From the NCBI RefSeq assembly GCF_039954865.1, contig NZ_CP157197.1, positions 203,501 to 267,500 of the forward strand: a DNA stretch of 64,000 nt, read 5' to 3'. The position numbers and the translations under genes are program-made. Of this stretch, positions 33,594 to 44,149 are shown in pieces; position 1 is the stretch's first letter, and every line of letters begins with the position of its first letter. Source of the stretch: Rickettsia sp. Oklahoma-10. Its GTDB lineage: Bacteria; Pseudomonadota; Alphaproteobacteria; Rickettsiales; Rickettsiaceae. The notes below the pieces were generated by a model. It was not told where the DNA came from. It was given only the letters and a program-made list of their open reading frames with translations, and made no database searches.

Positions 33594-33869
33594 ATGTAGT
33601 ACTATATCAATCAACAGTTAAGATATGCAAGACTTTATCTAAAAACTGAAAGAATAATAAACTATCCGTGCTTACCAAACTTATGTATGCATAACTTCTA
33701 TAAAATTCTCTTTTTTGCCTAATAATATTTAAATGAATATTATTTTTATTTTTACATGTTGTCAAATAACTATATGTCTTTTAAGCTTGATGTAAGAGAA
33801 TTAAAGTAACATCTTAACTATCTATATAAATTTAACATGAAATATTAAATTTGTATGGATAATGATTAT

Positions 33870-34765
33870 ACGTTTTTTAGCAAAAGAAATAGCAGAACTG
33901 ATATCTCCTACACATTTATATTTATACTTATAGAAACCTTCAGATTTGGCAAAATTATCTGGTCCTAAACTTTACTTGCAACTTATACCAACCACTTAGT
34001 TATTGGTGAAATTCAAAGGATGATGCATCAGCTTTTGCAAGTTTTATGTATTGTTATTGATGAAAGACGTCAACAGGGATCAAAAGTTAAACAGTGCTTA
34101 CTTCTTGCTTCTAAAGAATTATTAAAACATTCTATGAAATCATTAGCAGGTCGTATAATTTATAATCAGCTTTGTCGTTTTAATGCTCAAAAAATTAGAA
34201 AAGCCGGATATATTGATGATAATTTATTATGACTTAGAGGTAACTTTCCAGACAACTTACTCAGTGCTTTGAATAATAGCAGTATGAATTGGAATCAATC
34301 TCTCATAATGACTTATTTAGACTTGAAATACTGCAACTCGGCTATACCTATAGAAGTTTTACTCAGAATCTAGACTATATTCACTCATTGCCAAGGTAAT
34401 TTATTAAATGCTAGTAAAATAGTGGCAAACCTTGAAATATCAGTAACTAACTATAATTAAGATATAGATCTATTTGAAGATTTATTTGTCATAAGCTTGC
34501 TAAGCCACTGGTAAGTAATAAAGAAACAATTAGTCAGAACCATGAAACTATACATTCGTGATAGCGATATCCTAAATGCATTATTAAATCATTAAATCAT
34601 TAAATCTTATGCTGAACTATTCGTACATTATATTCTCCGGAGGCAGCTGTGAAGGATTTGTAATAGAAAACATTTTATCTATGGTTAAGAATAAAACGAA
34701 TAGTTGGATTTATAGAACTGCTGGAGGGCTAGAGGTAGATTTTAATACTAGAATCAAGTATAAAT
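33870..34765 (+). pseudogene. Remnant of a DUF4143 AAA ATPase (nearly whole length)
   Basis: In-order pieces on the plus strand: VIGEIQRM (Walker B area, usually IDEIQR), LQVLCIVIDERRQQGSKVKQ, SLAGRIIYNQLCRFN, LLWLRGNFPDNLLSAL, SMNWNQSLIMTYL, GNLLNASKI, IDLFEDLFVI, KLYIRDSDILNALLN, GFVIENILSMVKNKTNSWIY and RTAGGLEVDFNT. This is the AAA-14 / DUF4143 plan with the terminal nuclease-like fold. A 70-codon stretch (34020-34232) is still open; elsewhere there are stops and frameshifts. Function of intact members is unknown; often linked to mobile or defence regions. The Walker A area is lost. Confidence 0.75.
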
Positions 34766-34880
34766 AATGACAGCAATTGAACAAAAGGTCTCTTACTCCC
34801 TTCTATATCCAAAGCATTATATAATGTATTACAAGATTTAATAATAAATATTAATTAAATTCACAAGTTAAGTAGTGTCT
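34766..34880. other. Short non-coding spacer
   Basis: Between two opposed remnants; nothing recognised. Confidence 0.3.
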
Positions 34881-35720
34881 TTATCATCTTCTTAATCTAT
34901 TAATAAAAACAGAGCTGCAATAGTGTCATAATTACCGATTCTTTCGTTGATTTTTTTTGACTGTTCTACTCTATCAATAAATATAAAAGCTGTTCCGTAC
35001 TAATTTTATAATTTCTATTATATCTTGATCAAGATATACTTTAAAGCAACTTAAAACATTTTTTTGTTCTTCAGTTAACTTAGATAGAATACCGTTCATA
35101 ATTCATTATATTAATTTCCTGCCATACTAACTAATTCTTCTATATCATGTGACTTTAAGCTTATAATTAGAAAAAACTAATAAAATAGTACTGTACAAAC
35201 TTTCCATAGATTGATGTAACTTAAAAGCATATTTGTTCCTCTTAGTAAAATACTATAAACATCAATAAAACATTCGTTAGCATGTTTAAATCACTCTTCA
35301 TAATATTTTTTAGCAATTTCTTTTCTCACTCCAATGTAACTCCTTAGATTCGTTGTAAATTCAACGCTATCATATATAAAGAATACCTTCTTTTGTGATA
35401 TATCATTATAAAAATAACGCCCTTTTTCTAACTGACTATTTTACATCTATTGAATCAAAAATTATAGATATTAATGAATTATTAAAGAACATATTTGCTC
35501 ATGATTTATTACTACCGTCTTCTCTAATATATATCTTTCAATCTTAAAGTAGCACCATATGATACTTTTAAGCATAATCAAAACATCACCTTTTAGGTAG
35601 ATCATACACCCAATCACCCCTAGTAAAAGAAAGCCATACAAGATAATCATAGCGATTGTATCTCTTGTGCAATATCTAGAATTTGCTGCCTATAAAATTG
35701 AATCTAGAACTAATTTAACG
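34880..35720 (-). pseudogene. Remnant of an MNT-HEPN nucleotidyltransferase protein
   Basis: Minus strand: a weak MNT-like start (ILDIVQEIQSL, TRGDWV near 35600-35680) and then a much clearer HEPN part: KGRYFYNDISQKKVFFIYDS, RKEIAKKYYEE, FKHANECFIDVYSILLRG, LKSHDIEELVSMAGN, and a tail LSKLTEEQKNVLSCFKVYL. This is the usual order of nucleotidyltransferase-plus-HEPN proteins (K-x-G-V-x-LYDS, YEE-W-F, AN-x-F, H-D-I-E-E-L). Many stops. It is a different family from the pair at 12780-13240. Confidence 0.65.
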
Positions 35721-35734
35721 TTTGAGTAAAACTC

Positions 35735-36214
35735 TCAATATCTATCATTATCATTATACACTCCCCAAATTACTTTCTTTGAAATCCAACCTGTGTAATT
35801 CTTACAAGTAATTTGGCAAAATTGTTCTTTACATTTTTTTAAGCTACAACGAACCTTAGGCATTAATCTTGCTATCACTCGGCTTTTAGGATTGATAGCT
35901 TTGGTAAGCTCTATTTCTTCATCACCAATAATAATTACTGATCTTTTACCTGATAAAACACTTGAATGTATCCAGCCACCTTCACCGTTAATGTCACGGA
36001 CTTGTCTCCATTGTGCGTACTCTGCAATTATTTCTACCGGCTCACCTTTTTTAATAAAAACCCATTCTACAGCAGATTTAGTCGTTGGTCCACTCCTTGC
36101 ATTTACTTCATTAGATTTTATTGAAACAAATCTTGGCACAGGCAATTTTTTATTATCGGCATTAATTGTTGTTGATAATACTATTGTAATTAAAATGATA
36201 AAAATTTTAATCAT
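35735..36214 (-). CDS. Secreted bacterial SH3-domain protein
   Basis: 159 residues from ATG 36214, which gives a clean signal peptide (MIKIFIILITIVLSTTINA); an upstream ATG at 36238 would add 8 residues. Two SH3b-like repeats: VNARSGPTTKSAVEWVFIKK around residue 40 and SRVIARLMPKVRCSLKKC later; EWRQV-type pattern QWRQVRDINGEGGWIHSS. Such domains bind cell wall or peptides in the periplasm. The start overlaps the 3' end of the upstream antiporter gene by 8 bp, so it is probably translationally coupled. Exact role unknown. Confidence 0.85.
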   Translation of the reverse strand: MIKIFIILITIVLSTTINADNKKLPVPRFVSIKSNEVNARSGPTTKSAVEWVFIKKGEPVEIIAEYAQWRQVRDINGEGGWIHSSVLSGKRSVIIIGDEEIELTKAINPKSRVIARLMPKVRCSLKKCKEQFCQITCKNYTGWISKKVIWGVYNDNDRY

Positions 36215-37943
36215 TATCTTCCACTTCAGACAAAGCATCCTCTTTTTTTACTATTATATAATTACCAAGCCTAAATTGCACTTTTATTCTATTAATTTCT
36301 TGCTCACTAATACCTATATGTTTTAAGACTATTCCACCGATTTGTAATCCTGTCTCATAGCTTTCTGGAATAATAGTTGTGGCCCCTAAATCATAAAACT
36401 CTCTAGCATTTTTTAAATTTTTTAACTTAACGATAACAGGTATATCCTGATAATTACTGCTAATTGTCTTAAGCGATTTCTTGATAGTTACTTGATTATT
36501 CATAGTAAGTATTATAGCAAATGCTCTTTCCGTACCTAACGCCTTTAGAGTATCGGCTTGCGATACATCACCTTTAAAAACTGGCAAACCGTTTGATAGC
36601 TCTTCTTTAACTCTATCATCATCTAAATCAAGTATTACGTAACTTACACCTTCTGCTTCCAAAACTCTTGCTACCATTTTACCAATATTACCGAGTCCAG
36701 CAATAATAATATGGTTTGTTAAATCTCTTGCACCAAGCTCAATCATTTGAGTCGGGGTTTTACCAAGTCCTTTATCAACTTTCTCGGCAATCTTTTTCCC
36801 TAAAGCTGCAAGTAACGGAGTAAGTGCCATAGTAAAAGTAACTACAAGTAATAATATATCGGCAGTACTTTCTTCTAATATTCCGCTATCTTTGCCTAAA
36901 CTGAATAATATAAAACCAAACTCCCCACCTTGCGATAATAACAAACCCGAATAAAATGCAACTCCTTTATTAAAACCGAATAAAATACAAAAAGCCGTTA
37001 TAATTAAGGTTTTTATACCTATTAAAGCAATCGATAAAGTAAGAATATGAGATATTTTTTCATACATTTCTAAAGCATCGATATTCATACCGACAGTCAT
37101 AAAAAACAGCCCTAAAAATAAACTTTTGAAAGGATAAATACTTTCTTCCGCCTGCAATCTAAATTCAGTTTCTGCAACTAATACTCCAGCAACAAACGCT
37201 CCAAGAGCTAAAGATAAACCAAATGTTTCGGTGGCCCAAGCAGCAGAAAGTACTATTAACAAAGTCATCGCAATAGGTAACTCGCTTGCATTATTACTTT
37301 CTGATGAAATGAATGAAAACACAGGGCGAAGTAAAACACGACCGACAATAAATATTGTAAGTAATGCTGTTACGGCTTTTAAGAGTGCAATACCAAGGGC
37401 AGCAGCAAGGGAGGCATTATTGTTACTAGCAAGTAACGGTACTATCACAAGCAATGGCACTACGGCTAAATCTTGTAGTAAAAGAATTGCTAAAGAAATT
37501 CTCCCTATTTGTGTCGATTGGCTACGATTTTCTTCAATAACCTGCATAACAAGAGCCGTAGATGAGAGTGCAAGACCGCCACCGGTAATAATAGCTGCAC
37601 TACTATTACCGTCTATAAGCACCATTGCACCGGCAATTACTATAGCAGTCGTTAAAACTTGCAAACTACCAAGACCAAAGACATATCGTCTCATAGCTTT
37701 TAATCGTTCAAAAGATAACTCAAGACCTATTGCAAATAATAGGAATACCACACCAAGCTCACCTAGCAACTTTGTTTGATCGTATGTTACGATTTTTAAA
37801 CCGTGATCACCTATCGCAGCTCCGGCAATTAGGTAGCCAAGTACAGGACTTAGCCTAAAACGCTTAAGTATAGCTACGATAAAAACCGCAGTACCAAGTA
37901 AAATTATAACGTTAATAAGAATATGATCGTTCATCTTTTCCAA
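36207..37943 (-). CDS. Kef-type cation/proton antiporter with RCK (TrkA-N) domain
   Basis: 578 residues. N-terminal CPA2 exchanger with about 12 membrane segments (ALSSTALVMQVIEE and LALGAFVAGVLVAETEFRLQ are family signatures). The C-terminal TrkA-N domain has a Rossmann motif IIIAGLGNIGKMVARVLEAEG near residue 413 and continues to about 545. This architecture regulates K+/H+ exchange by nucleotide or glutathione. Overlaps SH3 gene downstream and rsfS upstream (13 bp), so rsfS-antiporter-SH3 is one tight minus-strand unit. Substrate and KefB versus YbaL type not decided. Confidence 0.9.
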   Translation of the reverse strand: MEKMNDHILINVIILLGTAVFIVAILKRFRLSPVLGYLIAGAAIGDHGLKIVTYDQTKLLGELGVVFLLFAIGLELSFERLKAMRRYVFGLGSLQVLTTAIVIAGAMVLIDGNSSAAIITGGGLALSSTALVMQVIEENRSQSTQIGRISLAILLLQDLAVVPLLVIVPLLASNNNASLAAALGIALLKAVTALLTIFIVGRVLLRPVFSFISSESNNASELPIAMTLLIVLSAAWATETFGLSLALGAFVAGVLVAETEFRLQAEESIYPFKSLFLGLFFMTVGMNIDALEMYEKISHILTLSIALIGIKTLIITAFCILFGFNKGVAFYSGLLLSQGGEFGFILFSLGKDSGILEESTADILLLVVTFTMALTPLLAALGKKIAEKVDKGLGKTPTQMIELGARDLTNHIIIAGLGNIGKMVARVLEAEGVSYVILDLDDDRVKEELSNGLPVFKGDVSQADTLKALGTERAFAIILTMNNQVTIKKSLKTISSNYQDIPVIVKLKNLKNAREFYDLGATTIIPESYETGLQIGGIVLKHIGISEQEINRIKVQFRLGNYIIVKKEDALSEVEDND

Positions 37944-38257
37944 ATTTCTTCTAGCCTAAAATGCTCCCGTACTTCAGGATAAAAAATATTAATTAAAATA
38001 GTACCTGCATCTATCAATACCCATTCTGATTTGTCAAGCCCCTCAATATTAATACTTATACCAGCATTATTTTTTAATTCTAAAGCTACATATTCAGCAA
38101 TTGCTTTAATATTTTTAGTCGAACGACCACTAGCAAATATAATATAATCGGCTAATTTATGTTTTCCCATTAAATCAATTACCTCAATATTTTCTGCTTT
38201 TTTTTCACTCAAACATTCTAAGATAAATAATTTTAATTCTTTTGCTTCTTTTTTCAT
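37931..38257 (-). CDS. rsfS: Ribosome silencing factor RsfS
   Basis: 108 residues from ATG 38257 (MKKEAKELKLFILECLSEKKAEN), a normal family start; the frame is open to 38320. Family signature DLMGKHKLADYIIFASGRSTKNIKAIAEYV near residue 26 and DAGTILINIFYPEVREHFRLEEIW near the end. RsfS binds ribosomal protein uL14 and blocks subunit joining in slow growth. The gene overlaps the antiporter start by 13 bp. Confidence 0.93.
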   Translation of the reverse strand: MKKEAKELKLFILECLSEKKAENIEVIDLMGKHKLADYIIFASGRSTKNIKAIAEYVALELKNNAGISINIEGLDKSEWVLIDAGTILINIFYPEVREHFRLEEIWKR

Positions 38258-38401
38258 TAGAATTAATAAATGATATAATTTTATATTAATTATTATATGC
38301 ACAAGAGTAGCTTTTATCAATGAATGTTTAAAATTCTGTAATAAAAATTCATATAAAACTTTACTTTAAGTAAAAAAACTTAAATTTTTTTTGATAAAAT
38401 A

Positions 38402-38632
38402 ATGGCAATTTATGCAAAAAAGTTAGAAAAAATAGTTAAGGAATACTTTCCAAGCAGTATAATAAAAATTACTGATTTAGTAGGAGATCAAGGCCATTAT
38501 GTACTAGAAATATTTAGATGTGCTAATGTATTTTCTTTAATTAATCAACATCAATTTAGTAAAAAATGCCCTGTCTTAAATACTAAATAAAAAACTACAT
38601 GCAATAACCATAAAAACTATTGTAGTTCTTAG
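38402..38632 (+). pseudogene. Frameshifted BolA/IbaG-family gene
   Basis: Starts MAIYAKKLEKIVKEYFPSSI then IKITDLVGDQGHYVLEI, the BolA fold start (G-D-x-x-HY). Then a frameshift: FRCANVFSLINQHQFSKK ends at 38590, while another frame supplies LNKKLHAITIKTI, the usual BolA C-terminus (L-H-A-I-x-x-K-T). BolA-like proteins work with monothiol glutaredoxin in Fe-S handling. The decay seems recent, because the first 40 codons are intact. Confidence 0.8.
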
Positions 38633-38769
38633 TCTATGTAAAGATTTCAAATTATTATTTTAGGTAAGGTGATATCGATATTATATTTTGATTGTCCTAA
38701 GTATTATTGGGCTTTTGTGAGGCGCCTCATTTTGGCTGTTGATTATATAAGGACTACAATTGAATTTAC

Positions 38770-38872
38770 TCCTTATTATATTTAGACTCTCCACATAACC
38801 TACTTCCAAAGGCAATTTGTATACGCTGCGATGCTGCATTCCGTGTTTTCTTACAAATTCCTCTTATAAGAT
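38770..38872 (-). repeat. Degenerate RPE-1-like element
   Basis: Minus-strand words AAATTGCCTTTGGAAGTAGG and GAATGCAGCATCGCAGCGTA parallel the RPE-1 copy in ubiD (47625-47780), with internal loss. Confidence 0.45.
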
Positions 38873-38898
38873 AGGTTAGGAAAGAGGTCTATTTACAT

Positions 38899-39290
38899 TT
38901 ACTCTGCCAGTTGTTTTTCTATCCATTCTTTATGTTTTTATTCATCTAAAAGACCTTGTTTTAAGGTTTTTGATGCATCATTCCATTTATACTCATATAA
39001 TCTTTTATATAGTATTTAGTCTCTTCTTCATTTATATGCATAGCATATAATATAGCTTTATCATCAACTAAATCAGCAAGTATCACTTTACCTTTTGTTA
39101 GCAATTGCTTACTAGTCCCTTGACTATAGTTATATTTTGATAAAAGTTTAACTCTTTTACATGTCTTTCATGGTCTGTTTTAAATGCGTCCAACTGTTTT
39201 TTTATAATCTTCATTAGCTATTCTATGTAATAGCCGTTTTATATGCTGCAATAACATCATAATCAAGTTCACATTTACTACCCTATGACA
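38899..39290 (-). pseudogene. Remnant of a ferritin-like protein
   Basis: Minus strand in order: CELDYDVIAAY, RIANEDYKK, FKTDHERHVKEL, LTKGKVILADLVDDKAILYA, MHINEEETKYY, and EYKWNDASKTLKQGLL then KHKEWIEKQLAE and stop at 38899. The repeated H-E-R-H and E-E-x-x pattern on helices fits a small di-iron ferritin-like family (DUF2383/DUF892 type). Frameshifts near 39220 and 39130 and an in-frame stop (LLDE*KHKEW) show it is dead. Confidence 0.6.
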
Positions 39291-39480
39291 GCAGTCACAC
39301 CGTATCTTCGAGAATTAGCTTCCTCCGCTGCAGGATTTGTTACCGTGATCTGCATCTTTAAGAATATTAAGTCTCTTACCTACTTTCTTAAGCAGTAGTG
39401 GTGTATATTAGCATGTGCAGCATTACATAATTCAAAACGACTTAATGTCCACTACCTGAATTTCTACCGTTACCTGTACC
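39291..39480. other. Non-coding strip
   Basis: No gene recognised. Confidence 0.3.
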
Positions 39481-41330
39481 TGTATAGTTATCTCTGCAGA
39501 CATATAACGTTATTATTAGCAGGAGATACACCTGTTTGCAGCAGGATTACCATTATTACCGTATGAGCCTGTTTCCACCATTGGTGGATACTGCAGTTAG
39601 AGCCTGTACCCACCACCATAGCTTGTCACTACATACGCAGTTGATGCTGGACCATTATAACTTGTACCACCATTATCAACTGAAGGAGTATATCTGCCAA
39701 CATTCCGCTTGCCACTTGCAGGTGAGTTACCACCTGTACCAGATCAATTAGGACCAAATCCACTGGTGCCACTACTGTAATCGGAGTATATAAAGTATTA
39801 TATACTCCCAGATTATTAGGCGGAATATATTGTTCACTATATTGCTGGCAGTTGGAGACGTTTGTATTAGACTGTAACCTCCAACGCTTGGACCAACATA
39901 GAAAAACCAATTGGATTAATAAGCGTTGTAGTTATTCTATGTATTTCATTTGTCTCTGAATTATAGATAATAGGTGTTAAATACTTCACATCTTTGTACT
40001 CCCTACAGGGGGTATTCACTATAACATTATCGACAGGAGTATTTATTAAAATTTTATATTATATATTGTTACATACCCTGTTGGTTCTATATGTATAAAG
40101 TATAAATGAATTAGATCTACCATCTAACAAAACATCCTTCATTAGCTGTAACGTTTAACAGTAGATTTGCCGCATTACCGACTATTTTATATTACCGCCT
40201 ACTACACTAAATATAATAATAAGCACTACCTTATCCGATAGCAGAAGGATCACTTTGTGCAGTTAAAAATACTTTGATTAAAGAAACATATTGATAGATC
40301 TATAGTACTACCACTCACTAAGACTATATTACCACTAATTAGCATTACCTGTTTGATTGGCATTTGTTGCATAAGACATAATAGTAATCTTATCAGCAGG
40401 AGTTGCCAATCTCATACTAAAGTGATCTTATTATTACTAAGGTCAAAAATTATATTACTTCCTGAGATTATTATAAGCTACCTCTGGTAAAAATAATCGT
40501 TGCTTGATTGGCAACTATGATAGCTACTCCTAAATCTGATTGGATTAAGACTATTTTCTTCAGTGTAAAAGCAATAAAATTAGTACCGGTTTAGTGGTTT
40601 TGAGCTACACTTCATAGTTAAATTTAATGACTACCGCCGTTAATCGGCACTTGTACAAAGCATGGCATTAGTGTATTTGGCTGAATAGTGACTACTGCTA
40701 CCTTGAAAATATCTGAAACAATTTTTGTTGTATAATTAAATTTCCTCTCGGCACCTTATCTTAACACTGCCGACGGCAGCTGCAGATATATCTAAACTTC
40801 TACTGTCATTACCGGTAAATATGGCTGATTTACTAGAATCAATAATAATATCTTTAGCATAGGTATCCCCTTTTACCATACCTTTATTAATACTGAACTG
40901 AACTAGTTTAAGACTTAAATTCTTAGCACCTAAATCATCGATAAAGTGCTATCAGCATTCAATATTGTACCGTACTCTTGATCTTTTGTCTTGGTTTGTT
41001 ATACTAGAGTAAAAATCTTTACTGTCGATTATGATTTCATTGTCACTGTTAAACTGCACGGTTTTAAGGTAATTTGAGTCTGAACCAAACAGCATAGTAC
41101 CTGCTTGTTAAATCACTTGTTATTACAAAAGTATGAATTTTATTGCCAGTAGTCACAGCCCCACCCACTAACACTTGTATTAGCACAAGTGAATGTAGCA
41201 GATTGTGAAGAGGTAAAATTGATATTGTTAACATATACTTGGTTATTTAAGTGTTACGTCTCCACCGTTTATTTGTATTATCCCTAAGGGACTAAGTCAC
41301 TGTACTATAAACCTTTAGCAAAATTATATG
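39480..41330 (-). pseudogene. Remnant of a Sca-like surface protein passenger region
   Basis: Minus-strand pieces near 41000-41130 read AGTMLFGSDSNYLKTVQFNS then DNEIIIDSKDFYSSIT; near 40800-40930 DLGAKNLSLKLVQFSINKG and MVKGDTYAKDIIIDSSKSAIF-TGND. This is the beta-helix style of Rickettsia Sca passengers (N-x-L-K-x-VQF, A-x-F-T-G-N). Nearer 39520-39750 a glycine/asparagine-rich piece reads TGGNSPASGKRNVGRYTPSV. A 93-codon frame (39629-39910) is a fragment of it. I see no C-terminal autotransporter barrel. Which sca paralog this is I cannot say. Confidence 0.55.
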
Positions 41331-41431
41331 TTTTACTGGATTCCTGCTTCCACATGTATAACACAATAATACTTAGGTATAAATAAAACCACTTTTGCTA
41401 GATAAAATCTATAAATTTTTAAATAAACAAA

Positions 41432-41460
41432 TTGATTTGATACGAATAATAGAGTATATT
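41432..41460 (+). promoter_or_regulatory. Probable sigma-70 promoter of tRNA-Pro/infA
   Basis: -35 TTGATT (41432-41437), 17-bp spacer, -10 TATATT (41455-41460). The tRNA begins about 20 bp later. Confidence 0.5.
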
Positions 41461-41480
41461 ATAAACATAAATATAATTCT

Positions 41481-41557
<77 letters not shown>

Positions 41558-41574
41558 CAAAAACATAAATTATA

Positions 41575-41790
41575 ATGTCAAAAGATGACCTAATTCAGTT
41601 TACAGGTACAGTACTTGAGCTTTTACCTAATGCTAATTTCAGAGTAAAGCTTGAGAATGATCATATAATTATTGCTCATACTTCCGGTAGGATGCGTAAG
41701 AATCGTATCAGAATATTATTAGGGGATAAAGTTACAGTCGAAATGACCCCTTATGATTTAACTAAGGGGCGTGTGATTCATCGTCACTAA
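41575..41790 (+). CDS. infA: Translation initiation factor IF-1
   Basis: 71 residues, a single OB fold: [20 protein letters not shown], then [33 protein letters not shown] with the conserved R-K-x-x-IRI and G-D-x-V. It binds the A site of the 30S subunit. It sits 17 bp after tRNA-Pro and 9 bp before maf, so the three are probably one transcript. Confidence 0.97.
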   Translation: MSKDDLIQFTGTVLELLPNANFRVKLENDHIIIAHTSGRMRKNRIRILLGDKVTVEMTPYDLTKGRVIHRH

Positions 41791-41799
41791 TCTTAAAGT

Positions 41800-42408
41800 A
41801 TGAAGCGGAACCAAAAAACCTTATCGATTATATTAGCTTCCAGGTCTTCTACAAGAGTTGAGTTATTAAACAGAATCAAAATCATCCCTTCACGAATTAT
41901 TACGGCAGATATAGATGAAACACCTAATTTACGTGAGTTACCTGTTTCCTTAGCCGTAAGACTTGCTTACGCAAAAGCTATAAAAGTCGTATCTCAAATA
42001 GAAGAATCAGCTATAATTATAGCTGCTGATACCGTAGTGGCAGTAGGTAGAAGAATATTGCCGAAAGCTACTACTTACGAAGATGTTAAGAATTGTATTA
42101 AGATATTATCAGGGCGTCGTCATCGTGTCTATACTGGTTTATGTATTATCAAAAAAGAAAATGGCCAGCTTACAATTAGACAAAAAACAGTTCAGACTAT
42201 TGTTAAGTTCAAAAAATTAAGTGATGAAGAGATTAACTTTTATTGTTCTTTAGATGAAGGAATAGACAAAGCTGGTGGCTATAAAATTTCCAGTTATGCA
42301 GAAGCTTTTATCTCATTTATTTCCGGTTCATATTCAAATGTTATGGGATTGCCTCTATTTGAAACAGTAAATGCTCTAACTTCTCTAGGTTTTAAGGTAT
42401 CTCAGTAA
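41800..42408 (+). CDS. maf: Maf-family nucleoside triphosphate pyrophosphatase
   Basis: 202 residues. Motifs: [17 protein letters not shown] at the start (S-x-S-x-x-R), [17 protein letters not shown] with catalytic aspartate near residue 70, [12 protein letters not shown], and [16 protein letters not shown] near 160. Maf enzymes hydrolyse dTTP/UTP or modified nucleotides as house cleaning and affect septation. It follows infA by 9 bp, as in several alphaproteobacteria. Confidence 0.93.
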   Translation: MKRNQKTLSIILASRSSTRVELLNRIKIIPSRIITADIDETPNLRELPVSLAVRLAYAKAIKVVSQIEESAIIIAADTVVAVGRRILPKATTYEDVKNCIKILSGRRHRVYTGLCIIKKENGQLTIRQKTVQTIVKFKKLSDEEINFYCSLDEGIDKAGGYKISSYAEAFISFISGSYSNVMGLPLFETVNALTSLGFKVSQ

Positions 42409-42409
42409 G

Positions 42410-42510
42410 ATTTTTATATCGCACAATGTCACCCAGTTCACTTGACCACGGAGTACAATCTTTTTAAATTTTGTCTAGACCCCATCATGGGATGACAATA
42501 AAAAACTAAT
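42410..42510. repeat. Palindromic element between maf and dksA
   Basis: AGTTCACTTGACCACGGAGT and CCCCATCATGGGATGACA; same family as at 27205-27280. Lies between convergent genes. Confidence 0.55.
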
Positions 42511-42526
42511 CCATGCACCTAACTGC

Positions 42527-42958
42527 TTAGTTTCCAGGCTTATCCACATGACTTCTCTCATAATTTTCATGACGCTCTTGAGCTTCAATACATAATGTAG
42601 CAATAGGTCGTGCTTCTAATCTTTTTATACCTATTGGGTCACCTGTTTCTTCACAGTAACCGTATTCCCCATTTTTAATACGTGATAACGCCTCTTCTAT
42701 TTTACTCTTTAATTTACAATATCTATTTCTACTACGAAGCTCAAAAGCTCTTTCTGTTTCATGAGTGGCACAATCATTAAGATCGGATTCTTTCAAATTT
42801 TCTTCCTTTAAATGATTTAAAGTCTCTTGAGACTCTTTTAATAAATCATCTTTCCATCTTAAAAGTTTTTGTCTAAAATATTCTAGTTGATTAGGACACA
42901 TATATTCTTCATCCTTAGAAGGTTTATATCCCATAGGTAATTTAGGTGTTTCTAGCAT
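42527..42958 (-). CDS. dksA: RNA polymerase-binding transcription factor DksA
   Basis: 143 residues. Coiled coil at about residues 25-100 with the acidic tip region (LNDCATHETERAFELRSRNRY), and a C-terminal zinc-finger area (GEYGYCEETGDPIGIKRLEARPIATLCIEAQERHE) in which only two of the classic four cysteines remain (GYCEETG and ATLCIEA), as in many alphaproteobacterial DksA. It inserts in the RNAP secondary channel and works with ppGpp. Confidence 0.95.
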   Translation of the reverse strand: MLETPKLPMGYKPSKDEEYMCPNQLEYFRQKLLRWKDDLLKESQETLNHLKEENLKESDLNDCATHETERAFELRSRNRYCKLKSKIEEALSRIKNGEYGYCEETGDPIGIKRLEARPIATLCIEAQERHENYERSHVDKPGN

Positions 42959-43059
42959 ATTAATATCTCAATATTAGATTAATCTATTTATATTTAGAAG
43001 GTTTTTAATAATAATATATAACTTAAAAGTAACGCAAGAAGATTTAATATTAATATATT

Positions 43060-43977
43060 TTATTCTTTAATTGGATATGAATTAGTATATACAGACACTA
43101 AATGCTTTATACTTGTCTTAGTATAGTTTTGTGTAGTAGATAGACTTTTATGACCTAATAGCTCTTGAATAGAGCGTAAATCTGCACCATGCTCAAGCAA
43201 ATGCGAAGCAAAACTATGTCTAAATGAATGAGCAGTTAAATGTTCAGGTAAACCATAAAAACGCTTTAATTTAATTAATTCACGATTAAATACAGATGGC
43301 TGCAATTTCTTACCTTGCTTTCCTCTAAATATCGGTTCATTATCACCTAACTTATATGGCAATATTTCTAAATATTTGGTAATTAAATTTTTAGCAATCG
43401 GTAACCACGGAATTATTCTTTCTTTACTACCTTTACCTATTATTCTTATAAATTCTAGATTTTGTAGATGAAATTTCGTCATTGATAATGCTTCCGATAT
43501 ACGAAGCCCTGCAGCATATATAAGAACAAGTAGAGCTTTATTTCTAAGTTCTACCCACTTAACATTCCCGTATTCTTCAATATGTGCAAGTGACATCACT
43601 ACATCATATTCCGATAAAGCCTTTGGTAACAATTTAGTTTTTTTAGGAGATTTTATAGAAAAAATTATATGGCTATTTAATTGCGCTGTTTTTTCTAAAA
43701 ACTTATAAAAATTTTTTACTGCAGATAAACCACGTGAAATTGAAGATATAGTAAAATTATCACAGTTACGTTTTGCAAGCCAACTTCTGATTAGTCTTAT
43801 ATCTACAGTTTTAATATGATTTATCGTTACAATGTCTGAATTATAATAATAAATAAACTCCAAAAAATGCTTAAGGTCATTATTATAAGAAATTACTGTA
43901 TGATTAGAGTAATTTTTTTGCAAAATGAGGTATTTTTGCCACTTATTTATTAATTCCTGAATTGATGTATCTAACAT
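43060..43977 (-). CDS. xerC: Tyrosine recombinase XerC/XerD
   Basis: 305 residues. N-terminal SAM-like core-binding domain (about 5-90) and a C-terminal catalytic domain. Catalytic residues: arginine in [12 protein letters not shown] near residue 160, lysine in [11 protein letters not shown]-x-x-R in [18 protein letters not shown] near 245, histidine in [15 protein letters not shown] with the tyrosine nucleophile. It resolves chromosome dimers at dif with its partner. XerC rather than XerD is favoured from the N-terminal pattern, but is not certain. Confidence 0.88.
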   Translation of the reverse strand: MLDTSIQELINKWQKYLILQKNYSNHTVISYNNDLKHFLEFIYYYNSDIVTINHIKTVDIRLIRSWLAKRNCDNFTISSISRGLSAVKNFYKFLEKTAQLNSHIIFSIKSPKKTKLLPKALSEYDVVMSLAHIEEYGNVKWVELRNKALLVLIYAAGLRISEALSMTKFHLQNLEFIRIIGKGSKERIIPWLPIAKNLITKYLEILPYKLGDNEPIFRGKQGKKLQPSVFNRELIKLKRFYGLPEHLTAHSFRHSFASHLLEHGADLRSIQELLGHKSLSTTQNYTKTSIKHLVSVYTNSYPIKE

Positions 43978-44140
43978 TCATGAAAACTTAACTATAATAT
44001 TATTATTAACAATTATTGACTCATAATTTTATAAATATTAGCATGAATCAATGGTTTTTATGTTTACATCACGTGACATATAAAAAAACATAAAGGCAAC
44101 ACAACTTCTTAAGTAAAATATTCACAAAATTTATATTTAT
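43978..44140. other. Non-coding spacer upstream of xerC and the phasin remnant
   Basis: AT-rich; divergent start regions. No repeat recognised. Confidence 0.3.
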
Positions 44141-44149
44141 TTTAGGAGA

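Noticed and set aside
37231-37779. A 182-codon plus-strand frame
   Set aside because: It is antisense to the antiporter gene and only reflects codon bias.
43060-43977. Integrase of a prophage or island
   Set aside because: Sequence and length fit the housekeeping XerC recombinase, with dksA beside it and no phage genes.
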